Assembly (NCBI GenBank): GCA_905250075.1
Contig: CAJNOP010000374.1
Coordinates: 133,969-197,968, forward strand
Source of the DNA: Rotaria sp. Silwood1
Taxonomy: Eukaryota; Rotifera; Eurotatoria; Philodinida; Philodinidae
Reading direction: 5' to 3'
Length of the DNA stretch: 64,000 nt
The notes below the pieces were generated by a model. It worked only from the letters and a program-made list of their open reading frames with translations, had not been told where the DNA came from and did not search any database. This document shows, one piece after another, positions 38,454-51,817 of the stretch. Positions within the stretch are counted from its first letter, which is position 1; the number at the start of each line of letters is the position of its first letter. The position numbers and the translations under genes were made by a program.

Positions 38454-39945
38454 ATACTTAACCTGTTTCAAGGAGGAAAAAAAAAGTATCTCACTTATCA
38501 AACAAAAAAAAATCATTATAAAATCAAAGCGTTTTCTTTTTGTTTTTCTGCATGCATTCCATGCACTGACAAACCAAACTAACTCATATTTTATTTTATT
38601 TTATTTTATTTTTTTTGATTATAATATAATAAGCAAATAAATAAATACAGTTATAAACAGAAACTTTCATTATAAATTATATGTCTGTATCAAATCAACA
38701 AGAAAAATAGATATAATCTCATGACAATTCAAACAATGAAGTAAATTTAATCTAACAGGATTAACTTGAGATAAAAATAGATGAATATTTAACTGCTTGG
38801 CTTATAGAACTCGATCTGTTTGACTGATTTCAATAGTAATCAAAATATAAATCATCGTTTACAACAGAAATTGAATTCCAATTCAAATGTAAGATAGAAT
38901 TTTAAGTCAAAATTCATTGATATTTCTGTTCATTTGAAGATCTTGTTTATGTTTAACCATCTTATTTAAAAAAAATATTAGCTTCATACGACAAGGAACT
39001 CCTACGAAGATGAGAGTATTATTTTTAAATAATGAGTAGAAAAAGCAATTTTTCATTGCCCTTAATGGTATTTAAATTAGACAGATTCCATTTTTGTGCA
39101 AAAAGCAATTAACACGCTACATGAATAATCACTTTTATAGAACTTGTAATAAAAACATAATTAAATATTGTTTACTATAGGAGAAAAGACATCGATTGCA
39201 GAAATATGAATGAATGCACTGAAATATATTGTTTTATTCGTTTATAGATGCTTGAAAAAAAAACGCATGACGTAGTTATTTGTACAGACAAAATGGCTGT
39301 TCAAGATGTAATGGGCACCGTATTTTGTTGTCAAAAAAAAAACATTGACAATCAGTTATCCTAGAACTTGAATAGATAGTGAAGAGCTTTCTGATATTAA
39401 CTGTTTCAGTTGTAATTTTAATTGTATAACTAACATATATGTACATATGACACTAAATCTGATATGTTCAAATAAAGATTACACACTATTGAGAAGAAGA
39501 TAAGCTATGATGATATATACTTGAAAATAATTAATTAAGCAAATGATAATTTTCACACATGGAAATAATGCATATTTCTTAAAGTTCACTAATAATCAAA
39601 GTGTCAAATAAAATTGTAAACTCTATGTATGTCTTTCATTTCAAATTATAAAAAGTGTAAATGTCTTCAACTACAGTTTAATAATTCACTGACAAGTATG
39701 TTTTATTCATCAGAATGATGTGTAATAGAGAAACATTGTCACATAACAATTGAAATGATACTTTTCACATGTGTGAAACGCGCAATAATAGAATAGAATT
39801 TCTTGCAGTTAATTTTTTAAGTATACATTACCATTTCGTTCATTTCATATGCAACAAGGTTTTTCTTCTTTTCTATTGCTAATGAATTCTTAATGATAGC
39901 TGATCAGGTCGTATTTTTGTCTTTTAGCTCTGAAAAAACGGAAAG
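38454..39945. other. PAM 3' UTR and intergenic region
   Basis: It starts with the PAM 3' UTR; clustered AATAAATAAATA at 38636-38647 may be its polyadenylation signal. The rest has no supported gene. Just before the next gene there is a good acceptor, CTTTTAG (AG at 39926-39927), 18 nt before its ATG. Confidence 0.55.
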
Positions 39946-41594
39946 ATGTTACTTATTGTTCTAATGATCGCTAGTGTTTCATTGATAGGTTCTATCTATC
40001 AGTCAAATATGGAATTAACTTCTATGGGACTAGAATATGCACCGAACAATCAAATTCAGTTAATAGTAACGGAAACAATTCAAACTAAAACTCTCTGTTC
40101 AGCAGCATGTAATCAATTACCATCTTGTCGCATATTCGATTATGATTTAATTTCAAAACGATGTCGTCTGTTTGAAGGTGATTCTATAACAGGATCCATT
40201 ATTTCATCATCTTCATCAACATCTATTGTTGGCATTGTTCGTATTTCATCAAATCTTTATTTATCAATCCATAATCAATTTTGTCAAGCATGTCCAGAAA
40301 ATCGATATGAAGTTTGTTCTACAAATACAAATAAATGTCAATGTCCAGTACATACATATTGGAATGGATCTGTCTGTGCTCTACAATTGTTTGAAAATGA
40401 TACATGTACACAGCCCGATGCATGTCGATCAGACTTGAATCTTACTTGTACGACAGATTGTTATGGAAACTGGCCAAAATGTTTACCAACAGTTTTTGAC
40501 AGTAAGAACACCATTGTTTATTCTATGAAGCAGTAGAAAGTTTAAACTATAGAATGAACGAAAATATATCTCTACCTATATCAGAGTCTATTCACTTAAA
40601 AGAAATTCTTGTCTAGGGTTAACGATGAGATTAATAAAATTTGGAATTGTTGTTTATTTTGCCATTTTCATTCCTAGATACAACCCTTTTACCAATGCCC
40701 TTTGGTGTAACCATAGCTGGTGCGTGTAATGGCAGTTCTAGTACCAATCAAACACTATTAAGCGCTCCAGCAGACATTTTATTAGGTTACAATAACACAT
40801 TGTACGTCGGAGACAATACTAACCAGTTCTTTATATTCAATCTCAATAATCGCACAGGTCAAGTACTTAAAAGTTATAGCAATTGGCCTTCATTTCTTAC
40901 TCTTGACAATAGAACTTCAAACATTTATATTACTCTCATGTATGCTCATCTTGCATATATATGGCCAACGAATAAAACAATTCCACCAAGTGGCATCTCC
41001 TACAGTAACTGTTCAATGTCTTGGTTATATTTCCCAACAGGAATTGTTGTTGATAGTATAGGCAATGTTTATATTTCCAGTTATTCTTGCCATTGGATAA
41101 CTAAATGGGCGCCAAATGCTATTAATGGTACAGTTGTAGCTGGATCACCATCAGGTACACCAGGTACTGATAGTCTATCATTGTATGTACCTTATGCTCT
41201 TGCTTTGGATGAATCTAATTCATATATATATGTGGCTGATCGCTATAATCATCGCATACAACGATTTCTTTTGGGTGGTTCAGGCATTGGAGTAACAGTA
41301 GCTGGCGGAAATGGTCCAGGTTCAGCTGTTAATCAGCTTTTTCGTCCAACGGATATACATATTTCAAGAATGGATGGTTCAATTTATATTGCTGATAGTT
41401 ACAATAACAGAATTCAAAAGTGGCAAAAAAATGCAACGTTTGGCATTACTGTTGCGGGAAGTTCAATTGGAATAGCAGGTCACACACCATTCTTAATGAG
41501 TATGACCTATGGTTTAGCAGTTGATTATGCAGAAAATTATTTATATGTGTCGGACAGTGGTAATAATCGAATTCAACGCTTTTTTCTTCAATAA
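39946..41594 (+). CDS. Secreted PAN/apple-like and NHL-repeat protein
   Basis: Exons 39946-40501 and 40678-41594 join in phase 1; 490 aa. It starts with a hydrophobic signal peptide (MLLIVLMIASVSLIGSIY). Residues about 40-100 carry a PAN/apple-like pattern (CSAACNQLPSCRIFDYD...CRLFEG). A Cys-rich EGF-like stretch (CPENRYEVC...CQCPVHTYWNGSVC) comes next. Exon 2 is a string of NHL propeller repeats with the recurring blocks VADRYNHRIQRF, IADSYNNRIQKW and VSDSGNNRIQRF and AGG/AGS linkers. NHL propellers bind protein or glycan partners; the ligand is unknown. There is no transmembrane segment, so it should be secreted. Such PAN-EGF-NHL proteins are, to my knowledge, a large family in bdelloid rotifers. 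It shares the NHL fold with the PAL half of upstream PAM but is a different kind of protein. Confidence 0.85.
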
Positions 41595-43603
41595 ATCCTT
41601 ATGTTTTCTTCTTGAACTTTTGGTGTAACAAATATATTTCTTTTATTGGCTTGTTTTATTGTGGCGTTGCTTTTTTTCCTGTTCTAGATTTCTCTGGAAA
41701 TCGAATCTAGTTCTTCAAAAATAAAAAACACATATAATGCTGAAAACATTACTCTAAATGTGCGTCATAAAATTAACTGAAAAGCATAGATGTCACAATC
41801 ACCTGAATATTTTCGGTTGATTGAACACATGAATGAACTGTTTGTCTTGTTTTTAAATATTGTCACTGCGATATGTAAAGAATTTCTAGCGTTTATATAT
41901 GATAAGAAAGAAATATATGAGAATAATCAGTCTGGTTGAATATCCCGATTCTTTTTTTGTATCATTGAACTTCTATCATATATAAAAAAAAGATATGACT
42001 CTATTTTATCATTTATAGTTCTTGTGCATGAATAAAGCTTTGTTATTGCTTGAGTTATATATTTCTTATCCGAAACTAAAGTAATCAAGTATCTTTGTAA
42101 AACCCTTTGCTGAATCGTATTTTTGTCAAACTTATTTGTTTTATTGTAGCTCTTACTTGATATTTTTCTTTTATTCCATTTCGATTTTTCTGACATGACA
42201 ATATACGCAATCAATACTATGCCAGGTCTAAAATCTAGAAACAGCTATTGACTATGATAATCAAAATATTAAAAATCATACTATTTTGGGACACATTTAT
42301 ATAGAACTTTATAATGATTTTTATAAGAGTACTAAATTTACTCATGTTGTATCTGTTCTATGTAATTTTAGGTTGAGTAAACATGAGATTCGTAATCATA
42401 GACCTTAATACGTTATTAACAGTTTTGGATTGATTAGTTTTAATAAAAACATGTCAATAGTATTTTTAATTGTTTCACATAGCAACTACGAGTTATAGTA
42501 AATGAAAAAGTTTGATAGAAGTCTATTGTAATAAACGATTTTACGAAGACATTAGATAATGTTTGTTTCGAACCACATATATAGGATGCCCCCAAAATCA
42601 TTATTGCTGAATGAATATGTATGACTCCATTGTTAATCAAGTTTTTCTAATAATTTTTTATTTATTTGAAAGAGGAAACTCATTCTTATTTCAAAAAAAA
42701 ATGGGTGGGATTTTTTGAATGACTTTTGATAGAAACAAAGGAGAAAGCTGCAGTTTTCACCATTGAAAAGAGGAGATAAAAATACATCAAACTGTACATT
42801 ATAGAACAATTTGACCTATTTTTTTTGAAGGGCTAAAACTGACGTTTTTTAAAATCAAGATACTCCATAAGGTGACTAACGTGAATTTCCAGTAATCAGA
42901 TGTGTATTCGAATCACTAATGGAAAATCTGCAAAACTATGCGATGCCTAGACTTTTAGATTTATTCATTCAGGACTTATAGGTATTCTACTCGAAATTTT
43001 GTATCAATTTTTCTATTAATTTCTCTGAAAAAACCATTTTTTTGCATTTTTCTTGCTATATGAGAAACGAATTTTCAAGTACTTTCTTTAGATACTTGAT
43101 TATGAAAATTTTACAGAGGATCTTAAAAAAAAACTTATAATATACGATTTGATGCGTCTTCATCTTGTCTTCTCAATGGTCCAAACCGAAGCTCTCCATC
43201 TTGCTTTTATCAAGAGTTTCTCGAAAAATACCTATCCGCCTTTTTTTCTAAATAGCCATTAGTCAATGATTGTTTAATACCTACGAACATCCACATGAAT
43301 TTAGCTAAAACTCATTGTCAAAAAACGATGAATCTTCACTGCTAAAAGTTCAATGACACTTCTATCAGCATAATTGAGAAACTAAATTCAACTGCCTTTC
43401 TCACTACTTAACAGGTTTTTTAAACCAATTTAACCGTAGGTAAAAATAAAAATAAAAATTTATTTTGATATTTTTCTACTTGTCAAAATCGAACATTTCT
43501 ATTTGATAATAATTAGTTACTTCAATTAAATTGACTCAAAAAACATATTTTTTATTTTCAAAATAATTTTCTTATTTAAATAAAAATCTTTACACGAATC
43601 AAG
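41595..43603. other. Intergenic region
   Basis: About 2 kb without a supported gene. A 95-codon minus-strand open stretch at 41927-42214 is Lys/Ser/Ile-rich with no recognisable domain and no convincing splice context. The region separates the NHL gene from the converging F-box pseudogene. Confidence 0.5.
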
Positions 43604-45905
43604 TCATGGTAACCAAATTTCAATAACTTGACCATTATTTCTTAGATGAATCATCTGCTCATCAATAATATTATTGAGAAAGGCTTGAAAAAGGATCATT
43701 AAGTAATATATCTTGATTATAACAGATTTTGAGATAAGATAATTGTTCCAATAGAATGAAAAATAGATCAATAAGCAATACACAATTATCAAATGAATAT
43801 ACTTCAAGTTCAATATCACTAAGTGATGGAAAACGTTGAACAAATTTGAGAGCAAAATTCGAAGGAAAAGACTTGTTTTTTGTTATTGATTCGATCATTT
43901 TAATTGGTTAGAAAAGTGAAATAAGAGATGAGTTATCAATTAGTTTTGATAAGAGTAATAATGAAGTACTAATTATAAACATAATCACATTTGGACATGC
44001 TCTAAAACAAAAAGTTTTAGAAATATTTTCTTTTCTAAAAATAAATAAACATACTCTAGCATAAACTGAATATCTTCCCATCGATTAAAATGAAATGTTG
44101 ATCGAGATTCTAGTTCAGTTACATATAATAAATGAACAAAATGTGAGAGATAAGTAAGATTTTGTTGTGCATTGTTATTATCATTAGTTGTTCGTCGAAA
44201 ATTAACTAGAACAATCAAATCACATTCATTCTTATATAATATAAAGTGAATTATATCTGATTAAATAAATTGATAGAAAACCTCTGTTTCTTACCAATAT
44301 TGAATAAATTGTTCTATCATGATGATTTTATTATTGGAACTTCTATGAGAAGATAAGTAACATGTTGAAATACAGGAGACGATCAAGTAACATTAGATCT
44401 TTCATTTTCTATGTATAATTTCAAATTTGTTATATCAGAATAAAAGGAATAATGATCATTTGTTGTTTTTCTTGTTGAACGTGTTTCGAACATTCTCTAA
44501 GTAAGAAAAGGAACATTTACTTTTGCAGTAAATTTGCCTTTGGTATAATTCAGTGTTCGTAATATAACAAGTTCATCTAACAGAAAAAGTGTTCAGATAA
44601 ATGTTTCCTTTTAATTAAAATGTAGTTTTGTAGCATATCAATACTCTTATTTAATTCTTGAAGCAAATTTATTTATCTGGAAGGCGACGACCATATATCC
44701 ATCGATCAATAATCATGTCCTAATTAAGATATTTGTTGACAAAATAATTAAACGAATGAACAACAAAATTTAAATCTAATTTTGGTAATCTTTTCGTAAT
44801 AGTCATATGAAATTCAAATTTAGATAAACATGGAAGATAAAGTTCCAACATTTGTTGCCATACATATCCATCAAAATATTGATTGGTAAATGATCATGAT
44901 GATGTTTGTACGACAAAATAAAACCAAAAACGCTTGAGATTAGGCATACAATATAAAATATACGAAATTGAGCAAAGATCACTAGATAGATCCTTTTCAT
45001 TCATAGGTGACAGATCATTTAAAATACTAAAACAAAACAAAATATTTATCTTTTGAACATGTTTTTTCGAATATATTGATTGCATTGACAACTCACTTAA
45101 TATTATTATTTTCAAATCGTTTGTCATTGTATAATGCAATGCATAGGTAACGTATTTTATGACAAAGACGAAAAACTCGTAAAACTAAATGAATGGATAC
45201 AGTTGAAGATGAATCAACAATTCGTAAATAAAGTGATATAAGATTTGAAGGTATGGATGTAAAGTTTGATATGTTTAAGTAATGATAAAGATATGAAAGT
45301 TCTACTAAACGAAGAGAAGATGATTTGTATTAGTATAATACGAGTCAATTTATCATTATCATTTAAGTCTGGACGTTTTGGTTGAAAAATTTCAAATATA
45401 ACAAATGTATTAAGACTTTCAATTAGTTTAACAATATTGTCAAGTCTAGTCATTGAATTAATTGATACCAATTTACATGATTTTAGATTAAAAGAATTGT
45501 ATCGAATCAATAATCTAATAATACATGAATCATCACGAATAGTATCGGAAATTTTCAATCAGATAACTTGATGCTCATGAACAGTAAGATGAGAATGTTC
45601 TCTTGAAATAACAATATGAAGTGGAATTGATTGTAAAACAGACGGTATTCATTTTTTCAATAAAGTAAAGCTAGTAAAAATATGAAATATGTGTAAATAA
45701 TCAAATGTTTCAAAGAATATCTCATTTGATAAACCTTTCAAATGAAAACATCTAATGAGTGAATATCTTTTATATTTCACAATCAACAGTCTGTGAATAA
45801 TACTGACGAGAAGATAAAATGAAATATTATTTAATCGTCTGTTCAATTCAATATGTATTGATGATATCAATTTGTCGAATTATTTTCTATCTTTAGTTTG
45901 TTCAT
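43604..45905 (-). pseudogene. F-box / leucine-rich-like protein pseudogene
   Basis: On the minus strand a likely old start ATG at 45903-45905 (MNKLKIENNST) runs into a stop within 13 codons. Recognisable blocks follow in order but in different frames: GLSNEIFFETFDYL (an F-box core), IPLHIVISREHSHLTVHEHQVI then a stop, KISDTIRDDSCIIRLLIRYNSFNLKSC split over entries, LNDNDKLTRIILIQ, SLYLRIVDSSS, LYCMPNLKRFWF, LPCLSKFEFHM, and near 43604 MIHLRNNGQVIEIWLP. Several frameshifts and stops break the sequence. F-box proteins bring substrates to SCF ubiquitin ligases. This copy is dead, although its small-intron layout is still visible, so it decayed in place and is not a retrocopy. Confidence 0.8.
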
Positions 45906-47380
45906 AATGTCATATCAAATGACGAAGAGTGGGAAAAGCATTCAACGATAATTATGCGGCACATCTTTCAAAAGAAAAATGATCTCAGTTCGAATCTATC
46001 TATATCACTTATTATTATCATACAACTTAAAAATGATTGGGAAAAGCTAACTGATTCATAGATCTCTGTGTGAAAGATAAAACTTTTAACTTAAATAGTT
46101 CTAATTACATGGTAGGTATACCATCATGAAAAGATCAATTTTGATCGATAGTATTTTCTGATTCATTTCAAAGACTGTTTTGACAGGTTTGTCTCATTTT
46201 CTATTCTATAAAGATAAAAAAGTATATTTTCAAATGAAAGAAAGAAAAAAATCTCGTGATTTAATTCCATATTCATACTGAGAATTGAGAAGTTGTCATC
46301 TAGTGATCAAGTTTTTCTCATTGTCAACTAAATTTCTTTCGACTTTCAAAGGTTAATACAGCGTAGAATTGATAGTTTGATTCTATTTTGCTTTAGAAAA
46401 AGTAACCAATATATTTCATAAGTGTTTGTGGTAGCTAATTGAGAACATGAAACTAGTATATTGTTATAATTTGGAGATAAAGTTTAATGATTCCTACATA
46501 GCTAATTTCAGATTTCATATATTTTAAAATTTTCTCTCATACAGCAGAAGTCAGGACCAATGTTTATCAAAGATTGAATGAAAAAAATTCAAGTTTCTTT
46601 TGACGTTTGGATAAAAAATATTTGATAGTTTGAAAAGATTCACTCAGGATGCTTTGGAAGCCGATCTTATTCACAAATTTCTTAACTACACATTGTATGC
46701 ACTTTGTAAAATCATGAGATCCAAGAAAATTACGTATATATAAAGACAATTTGAAGGCAGAAAAATAAGCATTCAATACAAAATTAATTTAATTTAATCT
46801 ACGTATAAAAAAAGCTATAATTAATGTCAAGTTTTCATTGTCAGTTTGGTATAAATCTGATTATTCATTTGTTTTTCTTTGTTAAACCTTCACTGTAGCA
46901 CATCTTAAAAGATCGAACAATATTTTATGGTTATATTTTTTGTTGATAGCTATTATGCTTTTATGCTACATCATATTCATGATTTCCGTTATGTTTTACA
47001 TTCGCTAAGATGGTCAAAACTTATATCAAACAGCAATAAAAAAAATAAGAAAACCCTTAAAACATACACATAAACAAAAATGTGTATGTCATGACTATAT
47101 AAAAATTACTACTACTTTAAAAAAATATCGAATTAACAATAAAGAATCAACAAATCTCACTTGATAAGATGGATGTTCGTGCGTATGTTGAGCCTTCTTT
47201 TAATCTACATCCACAAATTCACATACCCAAGCTTAGCCATTCTCAGTCTTTATATAAAATAAACTTGTCTAGGTGCAAACCTAAGAATACATCCGTTATG
47301 CCTGCCTTATGCACCAAAATAGGCAAATAAACTATCAAGTGATTATGAATGACTATAAATAGAAAAGCAATAGACAAAAT
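45906..47380. other. Intergenic region
   Basis: No gene is supported. A 69-codon minus-strand open stretch at 46567-46776 has no recognisable features. The right end overlaps the 3' UTR of the phosphatase gene. Confidence 0.5.
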
Positions 47381-48340
47381 CTATTGTGCTTTATTTCTTT
47401 TCAATGAAGCTAAAAATTGTTTCACAGGTGCATATTTGATAATACTAGTTGTTATTTCAGGTCTTTTTTCTTTCAATAATTTTAATGCATCTTCTGGTAA
47501 CATATTTTCATTGGCAACCAAATAGCATAACACAATGGTTGCACTTCTTCCCATACCAGCTTTACAATGAACAAATATTTTTTTATTATTTGTATATGCT
47601 TCATTCATAAACTTGATTGCTTTTTCTATTGTCTTTAGTGATGGTGCGGTACAATCTATGGTTGGTAAATGCAACTGTTTCATATTATATTTTTTATATG
47701 TTTCACGTGGACCCCTATATTCGGCACACATATTTACAACACATTGAATTCCAATATTATTCAACATTTTTACATCAGCAGCAGTAGGTAAACAACCTAA
47801 ATAACAATTTGTCGTAATTTGACTATACAATGAGTTTAATGGATGATTCAATAACTTGAAAATTATTACTAATAAAAATGCTGGTAAGTCATATAATAAA
47901 TGTATAATATAACGTCTTTTATCATGTAAAGACATATCATGTTTATTTCTAGCAAATGTAGTAAATATTAATGCATATGGAAATAAGTGTTGAACTTGTC
48001 CCATTGGTATATGATGATAACCTAATAGTAAACCAATGCTTTGAATAGTCAGTCTTAATATAAATACAACCCATAAACTAATAACTAATAAATATAATAA
48101 TAATCTACATAAACCAAGATATGAACGTGTCTGTCGTGTATAGGATCTATGCCATTCAAAGATGGCTATTAATATGATTGGAATATAGCTACCATAAGGA
48201 TTATTTATAAGATACGTAGTTAACGTACTGCACAATATACATAATAGAATAATAAGTAAATTTTTTAAACCATCCCTATATTGACCTTCCCAAAACTCTG
48301 TATCATCGTCGGTGCAGATGGTAATATCTTCTTCAGACAT
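47381..48340 (-). CDS. Membrane-anchored dual-specificity phosphatase (PTPMT1/YnbD-like)
   Basis: A single uninterrupted exon of 319 aa, unusual among the intron-rich neighbours. The N-terminal 165 residues contain about five hydrophobic segments (around 26-46, 50-62, 78-108, 118-130 and 148-164), so the protein is membrane-bound. The catalytic domain covers about 176-310. The P-loop is HCKAGMGRS, with nucleophile Cys259 and Arg265; Asp229 (PTIDCTAPS) is the likely general acid. The sequence around the loop (VHCKAGMGRSATIVLCYLV) is closest in style to the PTPMT1-type phosphatases, some of which dephosphorylate phosphatidylglycerophosphate, and to bacterial YnbD-like membrane phosphatases. Whether the substrate is lipid or protein is unknown. 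A splice-acceptor AG lies directly before the ATG. The intronless structure and membrane fusion make bacterial ancestry possible. Confidence 0.85.
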   Translation of the reverse strand: MSEEDITICTDDDTEFWEGQYRDGLKNLLIILLCILCSTLTTYLINNPYGSYIPIILIAIFEWHRSYTRQTRSYLGLCRLLLYLLVISLWVVFILRLTIQSIGLLLGYHHIPMGQVQHLFPYALIFTTFARNKHDMSLHDKRRYIIHLLYDLPAFLLVIIFKLLNHPLNSLYSQITTNCYLGCLPTAADVKMLNNIGIQCVVNMCAEYRGPRETYKKYNMKQLHLPTIDCTAPSLKTIEKAIKFMNEAYTNNKKIFVHCKAGMGRSATIVLCYLVANENMLPEDALKLLKEKRPEITTSIIKYAPVKQFLASLKRNKAQ

Positions 48341-49285
48341 CTGGTGATATATAGTGTATTCGTTTGTTAGCCTTTGTCTAAAAAAATTTGTAACATAAAC
48401 GATAATTCAATATGAAACATTACCTTGCCGTTTATATTTATTAATCAGAGCGTTTGTTAAAATTTGACCACTTTGGTAATATTCAGTAATATAGAACTAT
48501 AGAATTAAATTCTGTTAAACAAATTCAACTTTATCAGTCAACCGAACATATCGTATTACGAAACTCGATGAAAAAGTCTGGTTTTTTTAATACTATAGCA
48601 GAAAAATGACGATCTTCATATTTTGATAGGCTAAAGTTTGGCGTCTTTTTAGAAGATTCTATAAAGATATTACTAATACTACAAGATTTTGAATATGAAA
48701 ATTTGTGGTTCTGATCATCGAAATTTACAGACCATGGAAAGTTATGTCGGTCCTGAGATTTTCAGGTTTTAATGCTGTTTTCATGACTACCCAGATTTAT
48801 ATAGAAAACTCTAAATTATAGATCTAACACTTCATCAAAATTGTCCACTCTGACGTCTGTAACTCCATTACAATGCGATATATTTGCGAAAGTCTTATAC
48901 AATAATCATATATTTTAATGGACCATACTAACTTATAATCTTTCAGAAAAATTGCTTCAGGCAAAGTTTCTGGTGATGTTTATGACGCTCAAAGAATCGA
49001 AGTAGGATTTTGACTAACGTTGATGTTAGCTGATTAAAATATAGATGACTATCGTAAGAAGTCCTTACGAATGTATAACATTTTGGTAGAGTTGCAGAGG
49101 TTACTGTGAATGGCACTAACGAGTGGTTAGAACTATAACTCATGACTTTTGACACTTGTTTAGTCTATTGTGAAAACAGCATCGAAGATTACAGATTTCA
49201 AGAGTGGCACAACTTCTCATCTACCGCAATCTTTGATACTCACAATCGTAAAGTTTCGTATTCGAAATTCTTTAACATTTTATGC

Positions 49286-49319
49286 TTAGTGTATGTAGAA
49301 AACGTTCTACATACACTAA
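49286..49319. repeat. Perfect 15-bp-arm palindrome
   Basis: TTAGTGTATGTAGAA (49286-49300) is the exact reverse complement of TTCTACATACACTAA (49305-49319), with a 4-base loop AACG. It could be a short RNA hairpin, a cruciform site or a transposon remnant. I see no adjacent gene that it would terminate. Confidence 0.85.
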
Positions 49320-51284
49320 CATGCTGTTTTGAAATACTGACAATTTAATATGAAAGCGTAGCGAATACTGTATCTATAATCGAGCTGTAAGAATTATTGG
49401 AATGAAACCTTGACGAGATATCTATATCAGATGTACGAGCGTATATCGAACATCCTAGGACAAGATTCATTTCTCTCATTGTATCACACGTCAGTCAAAA
49501 GTAAAACTCCAATAATATATAGCTTGATTACGTTTTTCTTTTGATATCTTTGTTCAGTTTGTTATGTCTATATAAAACCTACTCTATTCCTTATTTTGAT
49601 ATAGTTAGATAAAACATTGATTACTCTATCGAATCATAGAGAATCTATTTGATTTATTTTTGATCTTGTTCGAAAATTTGATAAACTTTGAAAAACATTG
49701 AAACGGAACTTTGGCACGCGTATATTTTATTGAAACTGAATTCGTTAATCACAAAAACTTCTTTAGATGAACGAGAAGCATCAAACTGGAAAGCATAGAA
49801 AGTATAAAGCAAAGCAGATTTGGAATAAAAGAGTAAAGTGAATTTTATTGTTAAAATTTGGGTTATTCTTGTATTTTATGCAAAATATTATATGTAAGAT
49901 CTGATAGAGATTTAATCAAGACTATATAAATCGATACAGATTTTGATGTGTTATCGAGTCATGCATTAAAGAAAAAATAAATTCACATGTTGTAGTAACT
50001 AAAATTTCCTTGAGAAAAATAAGAGAACAGCCTACAAAAAAATTCACGAAAAGATTCAGAAAAATTAATAAATTTGTAGGAAAGATGAAGAATAAACAAT
50101 GAAAAATATATAGTTTGATATAGAAACACGATCTATTGTTCAATATATAAATAAAATTTTCAGTACTGCAGTAGATCTTAGTTATGGAAAAAATTAATAG
50201 TGATATAATCCGAAAATTTCTAGGTAAAAAATTTTTTTTGGTTGTTTTTAACTATTTATCAAAGTTTTGGACAAGACACAAAGTAAATCAAATATAAAAA
50301 TGTATGAGTCAATATAGTAATTGATACTTTATCCACCTATGTTCATAAAAAAAACCTTCAAGATTTTGTATAAAAACAGTAAACTAAACAAAACTGTAAA
50401 AAATAATGTAATCCACCTGTGTAACTCTTTATAGACTCAAGTGAAAGATCTAACCTATTTACAATAAACTTTTCAGCTTAAAGCCAGTGAAATAACTGTC
50501 TAAAATAAAAATCTAAAATTTGAAGAGCCTCGAGTGTCTATTTTAGAGTAGTAACCTGGCTTATTCTCTCCTAATTTTTCACCGAATAACCTCAAATAAA
50601 CTGCTGATGTAATAGATATTTTGTTTGAGTGTTAAAATTAGTGTCTTACTCACACATAATATATATGGCAAAATGTACACTCTTGTTTCTTTCCTTGGAT
50701 GAAAGGTTAGGGATTATAAACCTATAGTATAACTAAAAATAGCAAGCATGATATACACTATTATGAATGACGTTAGATAGGTGATATACGTGTGTTTATA
50801 GATGAGTCACATTGGTGATATGCGTATTTAGATAGATGACGCTAGATCAATGATGCATGCATTTCGATCAACAATAGGTTAATCAAGTATTTTGGTTCGG
50901 CCTCTAAGCTATAGTGGCTTTTTGTCTTTGCTAGAGTCTGTATCCATATTGTTGGTGCTCACTTGTTGTTACTTTTTAACGTAAGTTGAATAGACTTCTC
51001 ATATTTCCCTTTTGTAAGTTTTTGAATTCATATTTCAATCGTTTGTTTTTTTCAATTTCCGTTCATTATACTGCTTTTTGTGGCTTAATGTTCGATTATT
51101 TCAGCAGATTCAATTCAACTTTTTTTTCTTTCAATTCATGCACTCTTGTATGTGCCGTTGAAGTAGATGATCGATACGAATACATCGCTCGCTCATTATG
51201 GTTCTCCGAGTGGTAATTATTAGAATTTGGGAATCTTAGAATCCATCCCTAACTGATTTATACTTATGATTACTCAAAATTAAG

Positions 51285-51817
51285 GGTGTCATTTTCGTGT
51301 TATTTTAAAACGAATTTAAGTTATCAGTAATTTAATTTTAAATTATGTCCACTTAATTCATAATGTCTTAAATTTTAGAGTAAATCATTCTATCTCTTTT
51401 TAATACTTCATCCAAGACAAACAAACAACGAAAAAAACGCGTTGCAATATTAACAGAAATAATAATCATAAAAAGCGCACATTTTTAGATGTTTATAGCA
51501 TGCTAAACTTTTGAACAGACATATATTCCTTTGGAACTTTCAACGTGTTTTGGACTTGTAAAAATGTGCACTTTTTTACAATTTTTTTTCGTTAAAATTC
51601 TGATACATCTTTTTTCATTGTTTGTCTGACTCGGACGAAATATAAAAAAGTAATAGAATCATTTAATATATAAATTCAAGAAATATTAAGTTAGGTGAAA
51701 ATAATTTAAATTTAAAGCAAATTAAACTGTCTATAATTTGAGTTTATTTTTAAATTTAAATTACTGATAATTTAATTTACGTATAAATTAAAGTGAAGGT
51801 TAACATTAATTGACACC
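51285..51817. mobile_element. Putative transposon remnant bounded by inverted GGTGTCA
   Basis: GGTGTCA (51285-51291) and TGACACC (51811-51817) are exact inverted copies. A second exact pair, TTATCAGTAATTTAA (51321-51335) and TTAAATTACTGATAA (51756-51770), lies inside at similar distances from the ends. The two terminal segments therefore look like diverged long terminal inverted repeats of a roughly 533-bp non-coding element. The AT-rich content raises the chance of spurious matches, and no target-site duplication is clear. Confidence 0.5.

Noticed and set aside
41927..42214. 95-codon minus-strand open frame.
   Set aside because: Low-complexity composition, no recognisable domain, no supporting exon structure.
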